Source: Clostridium sp. OS1-26
GTDB lineage: Bacteria; Bacillota; Clostridia; Clostridiales; Clostridiaceae
NCBI RefSeq assembly: GCF_030915445.1
Contig: NZ_CP133264.1
Span: forward strand, 434,001-498,000
Length of the DNA stretch: 64,000 nucleotides
Reading direction: 5' to 3'
In this document: positions 8,618-16,838 of the stretch, one piece after another
Numbering within the stretch: position 1 is the first letter of the stretch
Layout of the letters: the number at the start of each line of letters is the position of its first letter
Program-made: the position numbers and the translations under genes
The notes under the pieces: model-generated
What the model was told of the DNA's origin: nothing
What the model saw: the letters and a program-made list of their open reading frames with translations, nothing else
Databases searched by the model: none

Positions 8618-8646
8618 ATTATACACGTATAAACTTTATTTGTCAA
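8618..8646 (-). promoter_or_regulatory. marR-MATE promoter with overlapping palindromic operator
   Basis: Minus strand TTGACA, 17 bases, TATAAT: a consensus sigma-A promoter. The palindrome TTATAC-GT-GTATAA (8619-8632) overlaps the -10 box and spacer, where a bound MarR dimer would block RNA polymerase. Autoregulation is an inference from position. Confidence 0.75.
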
Positions 8647-8739
8647 CAGTAACTTATAATTAACAATTAAGTGACAAAATTGTTATATTCATTTAACATT
8701 TTTGTCACTCAACTGTAACAAACTAAAATTAATATTAAT

Positions 8740-8822
8740 TTATCCGATATGGATTTATTCAACTTATTTCAGATATGATCTAAAAAATCCACCCGAAATA
8801 AGTTTCACCTTATCATCATGAT
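8740..8822 (-). repeat. Dispersed GATAA-GTGAAACTTA element (copy 2, inverted)
   Basis: Read on the minus strand it has the head GATAAGGTGAAACTTA, an AACTTATTTC/GAAATAAGTT hairpin, and the tail ATCGGATAA, matching the element at 2645-2712. It sits in the leader region of the plus-strand htrA-like gene, 40 bases before its start codon. Confidence 0.5.
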
Positions 8823-8862
8823 CTAAAATTACATTATTAATGCCTAAAAGGAGGAATATTTT

Positions 8863-10094
8863 ATGGATAACTTTAATAATGAACTTACAAAAATAGAAAA
8901 TACAGATATTGTTGAAAGTACTACTGGGTCTGGAGGTAATAACTTTTATGACTATAAAGCATCTAAAAACTTCAAGCCCAAATTATAAGCGTAAGGGAAA
9001 AGTATTTTCCTATATAATAGTGGGCTTAATTTGCAGTGTAATTGGTGGAACTGCTTCTACTGCTTCTGCATTATACCTTTTGCCTAAATCAGATTTTTTT
9101 AAAAATACTCCCTTATATCAAAGCATAACACAAAGCACTAATACTCAAAGTTTTAGCGCTTCCCCTATGTCTTCATTTAAAGGTTCTCTTTCAGTCCCAG
9201 AGATTGCTAAAAAAGTTGGACCTGCAGTAGTTGGTGTATCAGTTAAAAGTTCTTCTCAAAGAAATATGTTTTCTACTCCTACGGAAGAGGAAGGCATGGG
9301 TTCTGGTATTATAATCAATGAAGATGGATATATTCTAACTAACTACCATGTTATAAATGGTGCCGATGTAGTAAGTGTAATTTTTAATAATAACGAAGAA
9401 GTGCCTGCAAAAATAATAAACTATGATTCAAACCTCGATTTAGCTGTAATACAGGTCACAAAAAAGGTTAAAATGCCTGCTGTAGCAGAACTAGGTAGTT
9501 CTAAAGATATGCAAGTTGGAGATCCAGTAGTTGCTATAGGAAACCCATTAGGAAAGGAATTATTAGGTTCTGTAACAACAGGGGTAATAAGTTCATTAAA
9601 TAGAGGAAATTAGTGTAGGGGATTCAAAACAAACTCTTCTTCAAACAGACGCTGCAATAAACCCTGGGAATAGCGGTGGTGCTCTTGTTAATTCCTTAGG
9701 TCAGGTTATAGGAATTAATAGTGCTAAAATTGGTGGAAATGGTGTTGAAGGCATTGGATTTGCTATACCTATAGATATAGTTAAACCAAAGATAGATAGC
9801 TTGCTAAAGCCAATATTAAAGCTTGGTATTTCAGCTAGGGAAATAACTTCGGATATGGCTAAGCAATATCAAATACCTCAAGGAGTTTATGTAATTGGAG
9901 TCCAAGAATTTAGCGCCGCTGAAAAATCCGGGCTACAAGCTGAAGATATTATTCTAAAATTTGATGGAAAATCTGTTAAATCTGTAGATGACATTAATAA
10001 AATTAAATCTCAACATAAATCTGGTGATGAAGTTAAACTAGATATATACAGAAACGGAAAGAATTCAACTTTAAGTTTAAAGTTAACAGAGTAA
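8863..10094 (+). pseudogene. HtrA/DegP-like S1C serine protease, two frameshifts
   Basis: A good ribosome binding site (AAGGAGG) precedes ATG 8863. The reading frame then changes twice. The first segment (MDNFNNELTKIENTD...) stops at 8988 unless one base is dropped near 8978-8983 (CCCAAATT). The second carries the membrane anchor and the start of the protease with HVINGAD (catalytic His) and DSNLDLAV (catalytic Asp), and stops at 9613 unless one G is dropped at 9605-9606. The third carries INPGNSGGAL with the catalytic Ser and a C-terminal PDZ domain. Corrected, it would be about 409 residues, the normal length for a membrane-anchored HtrA that degrades misfolded envelope proteins. As written, no active enzyme can be made. 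Both changes are single extra bases in short runs, so sequencing error is as likely as decay. Confidence 0.85.
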
Positions 10095-10098
10095 ATCA

Positions 10099-10132
10099 TG
10101 ACACCTTAGCAGCGCACTTTGCTAAGGTGTTT
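10099..10132 (+). terminator. Intrinsic terminator after the htrA-like gene
   Basis: ACACCTTAGC / GCTAAGGTGT stem followed by TTTT. It overlaps the last codons of the convergent methyltransferase gene, whose stop is at 10122. Confidence 0.8.
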
Positions 10133-12437
10133 TCCCATTATTTTCAAACCATGTTTCATGAATATCTTCTTCCCATGAAGCTAAGCCGTATTCATGCCTA
10201 GAGTATTTTACTAAATCTTTCTTATTTATAGCAGTTTTCCTACTTCTCATATACTTATTCCATGTATCAGAATAAGTATTTAACATTTCTTTTACTATAC
10301 ATGAATTACTGTTCTGATATCTATATTTTTTAATTATCGTAATTATATCATAAAAATTTTCTATCCTATCTTTTATGCCCTCTTCTATTTCCTCAACAGA
10401 TAGATATCTTTTATTTTCTTTTAAAAGTTTTATTGTTTGAGATTTTAAAACATTAAAAAGCTCATCTAATAACTCATTATAGTATGTATAACTATCCTTA
10501 TTCAATTGAAAAACTTTATTATACTGCAAAACATCATCAGCGTCTTTATGATTTTTACTTAATTTATCACATATTAAAACTATATCTTTTTGAGTAAACC
10601 TGTAGGCTTCATATAATATACTATTACTTTCTATAATACATTCTTTAAGCTTTTTCTTAAAGTTAAGTTGATGTTCTTTGAATTGATCATAATGATACAT
10701 AATCTTATGATAATCTTTATTTTCGGTTATAAGATTAAATTTCAAGTTTTTAATTTCATTTTTTGCACCTATTATCTTTTTAATAAGTTCTCCATATTGC
10801 TTATCATACATTAATTCTAAATTTATAGGTAGTCTTTCTGCATCATAATGCTGTATATATGGATAAGCCTTTGGATTAGTTATTAAAGCTTCTTTAAAAT
10901 AAAAATTACATACTTCAGATTGAATTTGTCCGAGTAAATTAAAAATATTACAGTTTTCATAAGGTATAATCAAATACACTGATTGCTCTGCAAAGAGTCC
11001 ATACTCATCAATAGCTGCAACTATATTATCTCCAGTTTTTCTTAGCAAAATTTTAGGATAGTATTTATGCTTTTCTACATTTTTAGTTCCACCAAATATC
11101 TCCACACGATTTGCATTAAAGTACCTGTCCTCATTGTCTATTATATATTTATCTAAGTCTCTTCCCACTACTACTCTATCTCTTTTGTTATCATACGGTT
11201 GATCCTCAAAATGATGACTTTTATCTTTAATCATCATCCCAACATGTACACTACTAAAATCCCTCAAGATTTTTGAGTTATCTTTTACTTTTTTAATTAA
11301 ACCTTGGCATTCATTTTTTGTAAGTATATTTACTGCAAATTTATTATTTTTATTTATATCTTTTGGATTAATGCTGCTGCTGTAAAAGTTTTTATCATCA
11401 ATATAATCTAATTTTATCGGTATACTATAATCCTTTTCACAGCTTCCTTTCTCTATAATATATACAACACTATCAACAATAGCATCTTCAAATACTTTAT
11501 TTGAAAAACCAGTTATATTTATTATTTTAGAATTTTTGAATAAACTCTTCCTTGATTCCTCATAGCTATTTGCAAGAAAATATCTGTCAGGTACTATAAA
11601 ACTATGTCTTCCTCCATATTTTAATACATCAATGACTCTTTCCATAAGCAGATAAAATGTATTTTTCTTATAACCAATGGTTTTGTAATTGTTTATAATA
11701 TAATTCCAATAATCTTTTTCTATTTTAGATTGCAACAATACTATATATGGTGGATTGCCTATTATATAATCAAATTTATTACTCCAGAATTTTCTCAAAT
11801 TATCAATTGTTCTGTCAATTTTATTTGTAGTTAAATATTGTTCCCTTCTATTCTCATCTTTGTAATCTTCATATATGATTGATTTTACTATACTAGCTTC
11901 ATTATTTAAATTTATTTTTTCCCATCTTATTAAACTATCCCCTTGAACTATATTCATATCAATTTCTACTTTACTTTGACACCTGTTTAGGAGGTTTCTT
12001 TTAGCAAGTTGTACTGCTACTATATCTAAATCCATTCCATATAGACAGTTCTTTATAATATGATAATCTATATTTTCTTCTATCCAATATTCCCTTCCCC
12101 TAATTTCCTGCATATCGGCACATGTAGATTTCTTATTTTCCATGTAATAGACGTGATTTCCATATTTCTTTTGTAAAGCACTTAAGCTAGAAATAAACTT
12201 CTCTCTCAGTATGTCATAAGATTTAACTAAAAAATACCCACCCCCACAAGTTGGATCAAGAATCTTTATGAAGGGGTTGCTTACTATATCTGCTTCTAAA
12301 ACTGTATACTTTAATATATAATCTACTATGTAGTCTGGAGTGTAGTAAATACCTTTAGATTTTCGAGTATTTTTATCTGTTAATTTTTCATATATGGCTC
12401 CGATAGATTTTTTGTCCTCATTAAAACCCTTAATCAT
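10122..12437 (-). CDS. Solitary N6-adenine DNA methyltransferase, CamA/Eco57I-like, long form (copy 2)
   Basis: A 771-residue relative of the product of 3392-5158. Motif X is GIYYTPDYIVDYI (29-41), motif I LDPTCGGG (60-67), motif IV NPPY (228-231). The specificity half shares ILLRKTGDNIVAAIDEYG with copy 1. Beyond about residue 560 it carries an extra, lysine-rich, helical domain of some 200 residues (EIKNLKF..., a likely coiled coil, ending near GLASWEEDIHETWF) that copy 1 lacks. This extension could be part of target recognition, a dimer contact or an unrecognised effector; it shows no obvious nuclease motif such as PD-(D/E)xK. No restriction gene is adjacent. The protein is probably a nucleoid-acting methyltransferase whose target differs from that of copy 1. 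Confidence 0.86.
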   Translation of the reverse strand: MIKGFNEDKKSIGAIYEKLTDKNTRKSKGIYYTPDYIVDYILKYTVLEADIVSNPFIKILDPTCGGGYFLVKSYDILREKFISSLSALQKKYGNHVYYMENKKSTCADMQEIRGREYWIEENIDYHIIKNCLYGMDLDIVAVQLAKRNLLNRCQSKVEIDMNIVQGDSLIRWEKINLNNEASIVKSIIYEDYKDENRREQYLTTNKIDRTIDNLRKFWSNKFDYIIGNPPYIVLLQSKIEKDYWNYIINNYKTIGYKKNTFYLLMERVIDVLKYGGRHSFIVPDRYFLANSYEESRKSLFKNSKIINITGFSNKVFEDAIVDSVVYIIEKGSCEKDYSIPIKLDYIDDKNFYSSSINPKDINKNNKFAVNILTKNECQGLIKKVKDNSKILRDFSSVHVGMMIKDKSHHFEDQPYDNKRDRVVVGRDLDKYIIDNEDRYFNANRVEIFGGTKNVEKHKYYPKILLRKTGDNIVAAIDEYGLFAEQSVYLIIPYENCNIFNLLGQIQSEVCNFYFKEALITNPKAYPYIQHYDAERLPINLELMYDKQYGELIKKIIGAKNEIKNLKFNLITENKDYHKIMYHYDQFKEHQLNFKKKLKECIIESNSILYEAYRFTQKDIVLICDKLSKNHKDADDVLQYNKVFQLNKDSYTYYNELLDELFNVLKSQTIKLLKENKRYLSVEEIEEGIKDRIENFYDIITIIKKYRYQNSNSCIVKEMLNTYSDTWNKYMRSRKTAINKKDLVKYSRHEYGLASWEEDIHETWFENNGKTP

Positions 12438-12473
12438 AAGCCTACTTCCTCCAAAATAATATGATACATTAAA

Positions 12474-12545
12474 TTCTAAGCTTCAGATAGAGCACTGGGC
12501 AAGTCTGCCAGTTGAACTCCACCTGAGGTCAAGAATTCTGTTTAT
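12474..12545. repeat. TTCTAAGCTTCAGAT...AATTCTGTTTAT hairpin element (copy 1)
   Basis: Starts TTCTAAGCTTCAGATAGAG, ends ACCTGAGGTCAAGAATTCTG plus TTTAT, and abuts the stop codon of lgt. The same two ends, inverted, bound the element at 40016-40069, where it truncates a cytidine deaminase gene. The middle differs in length between the two copies. Confidence 0.65.
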
Positions 12546-13315
12546 TATGATTTTTTATTTTCACTTCTTCTATAAGTAAATATATAAAATCCTATGCAAA
12601 TTATAATTCCTGATAAACTTATTAATTGAGCGACTCTTATAGGACCAAACATTAGGCTGTCAGTTCTCATTCCTTCTATAAAAAATCTCCCTAGGGAATA
12701 TAATCCTATATATGAGAAAATTACAGTACCTCTTCTTAGTTTTCTCCTTAATAGATAAATTAGTATTATACAAACGCAAAAATTCCAAATAGATTCATAT
12801 AAAAAAGTAGGATGATAATATATACCATCTATGTACATACCTTTTTGTATAAATTCAGGAAACTTTTGTATGAACTCATAGGTCACAGGACCACCATGTG
12901 CTTCTCCATTAAAAAAATTTCCCCATCTTCCTATTGCCTGACCTAGTATCATTGAAGGAGCTGCTATATCTGCCATTTCAAGAAAATCCAAATTTTTATG
13001 TTTAGTATATATATAGGCTGAAGCCAGTGCAAATATTACTCCTCCGTGAATTGCAAGTCCTCCCTGTCTTATATTAAAAATATTTATTAAATTATCCCTG
13101 TAATCATTGAACTGAAATATTACATAATATGCTCTAGCACCTATAATAGCAAAAGGAAATGCTATTAAAAATGTATCTATGAGTTTATCATAATCATACT
13201 CTCTCATCTTGCAGTTAAAGCTTGCAAGCAGCAATGCTGCTGTAATTCCAAGTGCTATAATTATTCCATACCATCTAATTTCAAATCCATTTATTGAAAA
13301 TGCTATCGGATTCAT
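12545..13315 (-). CDS. lgt: Prolipoprotein diacylglyceryl transferase
   Basis: A 256-residue, seven-helix membrane enzyme that transfers diacylglycerol from phosphatidylglycerol to the lipobox cysteine of prelipoproteins. Signature residues are present: [10 protein letters not shown] near the N-terminus, [11 protein letters not shown] with the essential His, and the Lgt signature [16 protein letters not shown] 13315 is preceded by AAAGGATG. It is likely monocistronic, with a hairpin upstream at 13377-13414. Confidence 0.96.
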   Translation of the reverse strand: MNPIAFSINGFEIRWYGIIIALGITAALLLASFNCKMREYDYDKLIDTFLIAFPFAIIGARAYYVIFQFNDYRDNLINIFNIRQGGLAIHGGVIFALASAYIYTKHKNLDFLEMADIAAPSMILGQAIGRWGNFFNGEAHGGPVTYEFIQKFPEFIQKGMYIDGIYYHPTFLYESIWNFCVCIILIYLLRRKLRRGTVIFSYIGLYSLGRFFIEGMRTDSLMFGPIRVAQLISLSGIIICIGFYIFTYRRSENKKS

Positions 13316-13376
13316 AAAATTACATCCTTTCTATTATTACAAAAATTATATCACTATATATAATACTACAAAGATT

Positions 13377-13414
13377 AAAAGACTTCCAGCTTATAGAATT
13401 AAACTGAAAGTCTT
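13377..13414. terminator. Hairpin between the TauE-like gene and lgt
   Basis: AAAGACTT-CAG ... CTG-AAGTCTTT stem. On the minus strand it follows the TauE/SafE-like gene and is trailed by a T-rich stretch. Confidence 0.6.
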
Positions 13415-13430
13415 TGAACTCCATATTATG

Positions 13431-14324
13431 TTAAACTATTTCTTCCGTGCTTGATTTAAAATCTCTATTTGCTTTCGCTGATTTAAACATTACAGATGAT
13501 GTATATATTATTACACAAACAACTACCCATTTTAATATATTTAATGGCAGAGATTTTACTATATATGCAGCTATTAGAACACCTATTGACCCTAATATAG
13601 CCGTAGCCATAGACGCTTTAGTAGAATAAGCACCATTTTTGATAAACTTATATGAAGCAAAAGGCATTAGAATTGCACAAGAGCCCATCATTATTGGAAA
13701 TGCAACCTTAGGTCCCATTCCTAATGCAAATACAAGAGCCATACAAGGGGCGTATAACCCTATCCCTACAGTCATTAATGCTCCAAAAATAAAATTACCT
13801 ATAATTCCTATTATTAATTTTATCCCCGTAAGGCCTACTGCATCTCCTCCGACTGGGAAAAGTTTTAATTGACCTGCAACCATGAGTCCAGCCACCGCAA
13901 TCAGCGCTACTCCCATGCAAATTTGGATGGTTCTTTCTTCAAACTTGGACACAATCTCCGCCCCAACAACTGCACCAGCTATTGCAGCTACTAGCATGCA
14001 AATAAGTGTAATAGGTTCAACTTCGATAACTGTCATAAAAATGATAGCTTCAAGAATTGTTGGAATTGTGTTAGCTACATTTAACGTTCCTGGCAATTTT
14101 ACATCATCAACAAGCTTTAAATTTTTGAAAAATGAGGTTTCAATGGCAAAGCTCCCTATGCCTAAAGTATCAAAGAAGTTTGCTAACATGCCGATAAGCC
14201 CTAACTTTATGAAGCTTCCTTTTTCTAAAGTTCCCTCTTTTTTCTTTTTTAAATAGTCTTTAGTTATAATAACCATGAGCCAAATACTACTTGCAATCAT
14301 AAAACCTAAAATAAACTTTAGCAT
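13431..14324 (-). CDS. TauE/SafE family membrane transporter
   Basis: A 297-residue protein with about eight hydrophobic helices in two repeats. The N-terminal repeat contains GMLANFFDTLGIGSFAIET and the second one GNFIFGALMTVGIGLYAPCM, the glycine-rich pattern of the TauE/SafE family, which exports sulfite, sulfoacetate or other small anions. The start has GGGAGG upstream. No sulfur gene flanks it, so the substrate is open. Confidence 0.85.
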   Translation of the reverse strand: MLKFILGFMIASSIWLMVIITKDYLKKKKEGTLEKGSFIKLGLIGMLANFFDTLGIGSFAIETSFFKNLKLVDDVKLPGTLNVANTIPTILEAIIFMTVIEVEPITLICMLVAAIAGAVVGAEIVSKFEERTIQICMGVALIAVAGLMVAGQLKLFPVGGDAVGLTGIKLIIGIIGNFIFGALMTVGIGLYAPCMALVFALGMGPKVAFPIMMGSCAILMPFASYKFIKNGAYSTKASMATAILGSIGVLIAAYIVKSLPLNILKWVVVCVIIYTSSVMFKSAKANRDFKSSTEEIV

Positions 14325-14597
14325 ATGTTTCCTCCCATTTGGACTTTTTTTGACATATAACTTTAATATTTTGCATTTTTCTACTTTTTATATTATTTTA
14401 TAATATTTCTGACATTTTTTCAATACATCCTATATCATGGTTCCTACTGAAGTTCCTATGAAAAGTCAAAAACATTATTTGGTTTGCAAACGTATAATTT
14501 TTATCTATATTACGAAAAGCTATTATATAATGGTGCTTTGTAATTATATATTAGCTATTAAAATATTGGGAGAATTCCTTTTTAAGAAGGTGAAGCA

Positions 14598-15428
14598 ATG
14601 GATTTAAAAAGAAAAGCAATTAGAGTTGGATTTGCGGCTTCTTTATGCATGCTAATATCAAACTTATTAAATTTAAAATATCCTTTTTTCGTTTTACTAC
14701 CTGCTGTCATGCCAATATCAACTTTCTTTGGAGAGACAATTAAATTTGGACTAAACAGAATTATTGGGAGTTTCATTGGCGCTGTTATTGGCGTTATACT
14801 TGTAACTATTCAATCACAGAATGTACTTTTAGCTGGCGCAGGAGTTATATTAATTATTTATGTGTGTAACTATCTAAAATGGGACAGCACTACATCTATT
14901 GCATGCTTAGTATTTGCATCTATTATAGTGGGAATAAAAGGCTCCTCAGCCCTCATATACAGTGTTCACAGACTTCTTGATACTTTTATAGGTATAGCTA
15001 TCACCACACTCGTAAATCACTATATTTTCAATCCAGATATGAAACAGTTGCTAAAAAAACAAGCAGAAAATATACAAGAAAAACTACTAAATATAGCTAA
15101 CACCAAAGGTTTTTTCGGAAACAAAAATGAGTTGGACAAAATTGAGCAAGAACTAAATGATATGAAAGAAAAGTTGAAAATATGTACTGAAGAATTTAAA
15201 CTTAACCCAAAGTTCCTTCTTGTAAAAAATAAACTAGAGAATATGATCTATACCCTTACTATCATATTGGAACAAATAAAGATAATTAATTACATCAATA
15301 CCAATAAAGATGCTAGTCATAGTACAAAACTTGATGCAAATAATAAGGATTTAGTTATTGGTGTTCATAAAGACATATTTTTTAATGAAATGAAAAACCT
15401 AAATAAAATCGTGGACGATATTACATAA
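14598..15428 (+). CDS. FUSC/aromatic-acid-exporter-like membrane protein
   Basis: A 276-residue protein: six hydrophobic segments up to about residue 155 (start MDLKRKAIRVGFAASLCM, with PAVMPISTFFGET and GSFIGAVIGVILV), then a charged, coiled-coil-like cytoplasmic tail with NKNELDKIEQELNDMKEKLK. This matches the short FUSC (ArAE_1/DUF939) proteins of Firmicutes. The ATG has AGAAGGTG upstream. Function in this organism unknown. Confidence 0.8.
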   Translation: MDLKRKAIRVGFAASLCMLISNLLNLKYPFFVLLPAVMPISTFFGETIKFGLNRIIGSFIGAVIGVILVTIQSQNVLLAGAGVILIIYVCNYLKWDSTTSIACLVFASIIVGIKGSSALIYSVHRLLDTFIGIAITTLVNHYIFNPDMKQLLKKQAENIQEKLLNIANTKGFFGNKNELDKIEQELNDMKEKLKICTEEFKLNPKFLLVKNKLENMIYTLTIILEQIKIINYINTNKDASHSTKLDANNKDLVIGVHKDIFFNEMKNLNKIVDDIT

Positions 15429-15440
15429 ACTTCAAATACT

Positions 15441-15475
15441 AAAAGGAGGTTTACTAATAAGTGAACTTCCTTTTT
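15441..15475 (+). terminator. Intrinsic terminator of the FUSC-like gene
   Basis: AAAAGGAGGTT / AACTTCCTTTTT stem with a trailing T-rich run, 12 bases past the stop codon. Confidence 0.75.
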
Positions 15476-15535
15476 ATTTTCTTCATAAAGAAACTTTCTA
15501 ACTCTCTATATATTAATCTTTCTAAACTGTTAGAT

Positions 15536-16003
15536 TTATTTAGATGACATAACTGATTTGATAGCATTCTTTATCTCCTCATAACCGGTACATCGACAAA
15601 TATTAGATTGTAACCATTGTTCTATTACATGGTCATTTGCATCAGGATGTATATTAGCTAAAGCATGGCAGACCATTAAAAATCCTGAAGTACAATACCC
15701 ACATTGAAACCCCCAATTATCTACAAAAGCCTTTTGTATTGGTGCACTTTCTAAGCCTTCAACAGTAACTATTTTCTTCCCTATTGCCTCAACAGTCAGC
15801 ATTAAACAAGATTTTATAGGCCATCCGTCTATAAGAATGGTGCATGCACCACAATCTCCATTTTCACAACTTGGTTTAGCCCCTGTAAGTCCTAATTCAT
15901 TACGAAGAGTATTTAATAGAATATCTGAGGGCTTTGCAGCAACTTCTTTATCTTCTCCATTAATATTCAAGGTTATTATTGTTTTACCAGAGATCTTCAG
16001 CAC
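15536..16003 (-). CDS. Molybdenum hydroxylase, 2Fe-2S subunit (xanthine dehydrogenase family)
   Basis: A 155-residue iron-sulfur subunit. The first cluster ligands are in CENGDCGAC plus a later Cys (SCLM), the second cluster in CGYCTSG and CRCTG. This is the standard small subunit of xanthine dehydrogenase, nicotinate dehydrogenase and purine hydroxylase complexes; it carries electrons from the molybdenum site to FAD. It is the last gene of a three-gene unit and starts 4 bases after the FAD subunit gene. Confidence 0.93.
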   Translation of the reverse strand: MLKISGKTIITLNINGEDKEVAAKPSDILLNTLRNELGLTGAKPSCENGDCGACTILIDGWPIKSCLMLTVEAIGKKIVTVEGLESAPIQKAFVDNWGFQCGYCTSGFLMVCHALANIHPDANDHVIEQWLQSNICRCTGYEEIKNAIKSVMSSK

Positions 16004-16007
16004 TTAA

Positions 16008-16838
16008 TCATCCCTCCAGTTTCTCTAAAACTTCTATAAGCATTTTTTGTAACATAAATTTTCTAAAGTCAGCAGAGCCAGCTAAATCATTTAATATTAA
16101 ATCTGGTGTATTATCTATTGCATTATTAATCCTTATGTTATTTTGCACACTAATATCATTTAAATAATCTTCAATTAAAGAAGATCTAAATGGATAACTA
16201 CAGACTCCGCTAAAGGCTATGTTTATTCTATTATTGTTCTTAAGTGCTGCAAGAGTAATTAACGGGTAGTCTATCTTATCGCTCTTAGTTCTTTTTACAT
16301 GCAAATATGGTAGAGAGAGAAAATGGCTATCTACTATTACATTTACTATAAACTCTCCATCATTAAGTTGTATTTTTTTATTAAATATATCCTGAAGTAA
16401 AATTTGCTTTCTCCCACTTGAATTTGCTATAACCACTTCGCTATTTGATAATAAAAGAGGCAGCACAGCTTCCCGATATATAATTGTTCCTGCTATGTTT
16501 CCTCCAAGTGTTATTTTATCTTGTATAGTATGGTCTGCAATTCTTTGTACTGTTAAACCAAGTAAAGGAAATGAATTTGTTTCAGCAATTTGTGTAAGTG
16601 TAACAGCAGAACCAATAATAAGTTTATTATCTCTTAATTCCTGAAGATTACATTCAGATATTCCTTTTATATCAATTACGGCTTCAGTATATACATTATG
16701 AGCCCTTGACATACTTATAATCTCGGTTCCGCCGCCATAATATAAAGGCTTCTTTCCTTTGCCAGTTAATTCATTATATACTTGAACAGCTTCCTCAACG
16801 GTTTCAGGTTTATAATATTCAAAATCAAAGGGTATCAT
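16008..16838 (-). CDS. Molybdenum hydroxylase, FAD-binding subunit
   Basis: A 276-residue CO-dehydrogenase-flavoprotein-type subunit. It starts FDFEYYKPETVEEA, with YYGGGTEI as the first FAD-binding loop and TLGGNIAGTI as the second, where T/S and GGN contact the flavin. It overlaps the molybdenum subunit gene by 14 bases, so the two are translationally coupled. It passes electrons from the iron-sulfur subunit to NAD or another acceptor. Confidence 0.92.
   Translation of the reverse strand: MIPFDFEYYKPETVEEAVQVYNELTGKGKKPLYYGGGTEIISMSRAHNVYTEAVIDIKGISECNLQELRDNKLIIGSAVTLTQIAETNSFPLLGLTVQRIADHTIQDKITLGGNIAGTIIYREAVLPLLLSNSEVVIANSSGRKQILLQDIFNKKIQLNDGEFIVNVIVDSHFLSLPYLHVKRTKSDKIDYPLITLAALKNNNRINIAFSGVCSYPFRSSLIEDYLNDISVQNNIRINNAIDNTPDLILNDLAGSADFRKFMLQKMLIEVLEKLEG

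Noticed and set aside
3392-12437. Restriction-modification, BREX or DISARM defence island
   Set aside because: Only methyltransferases are found; no nuclease, helicase, PglZ, BrxC or phospholipase-like partner gene is present.
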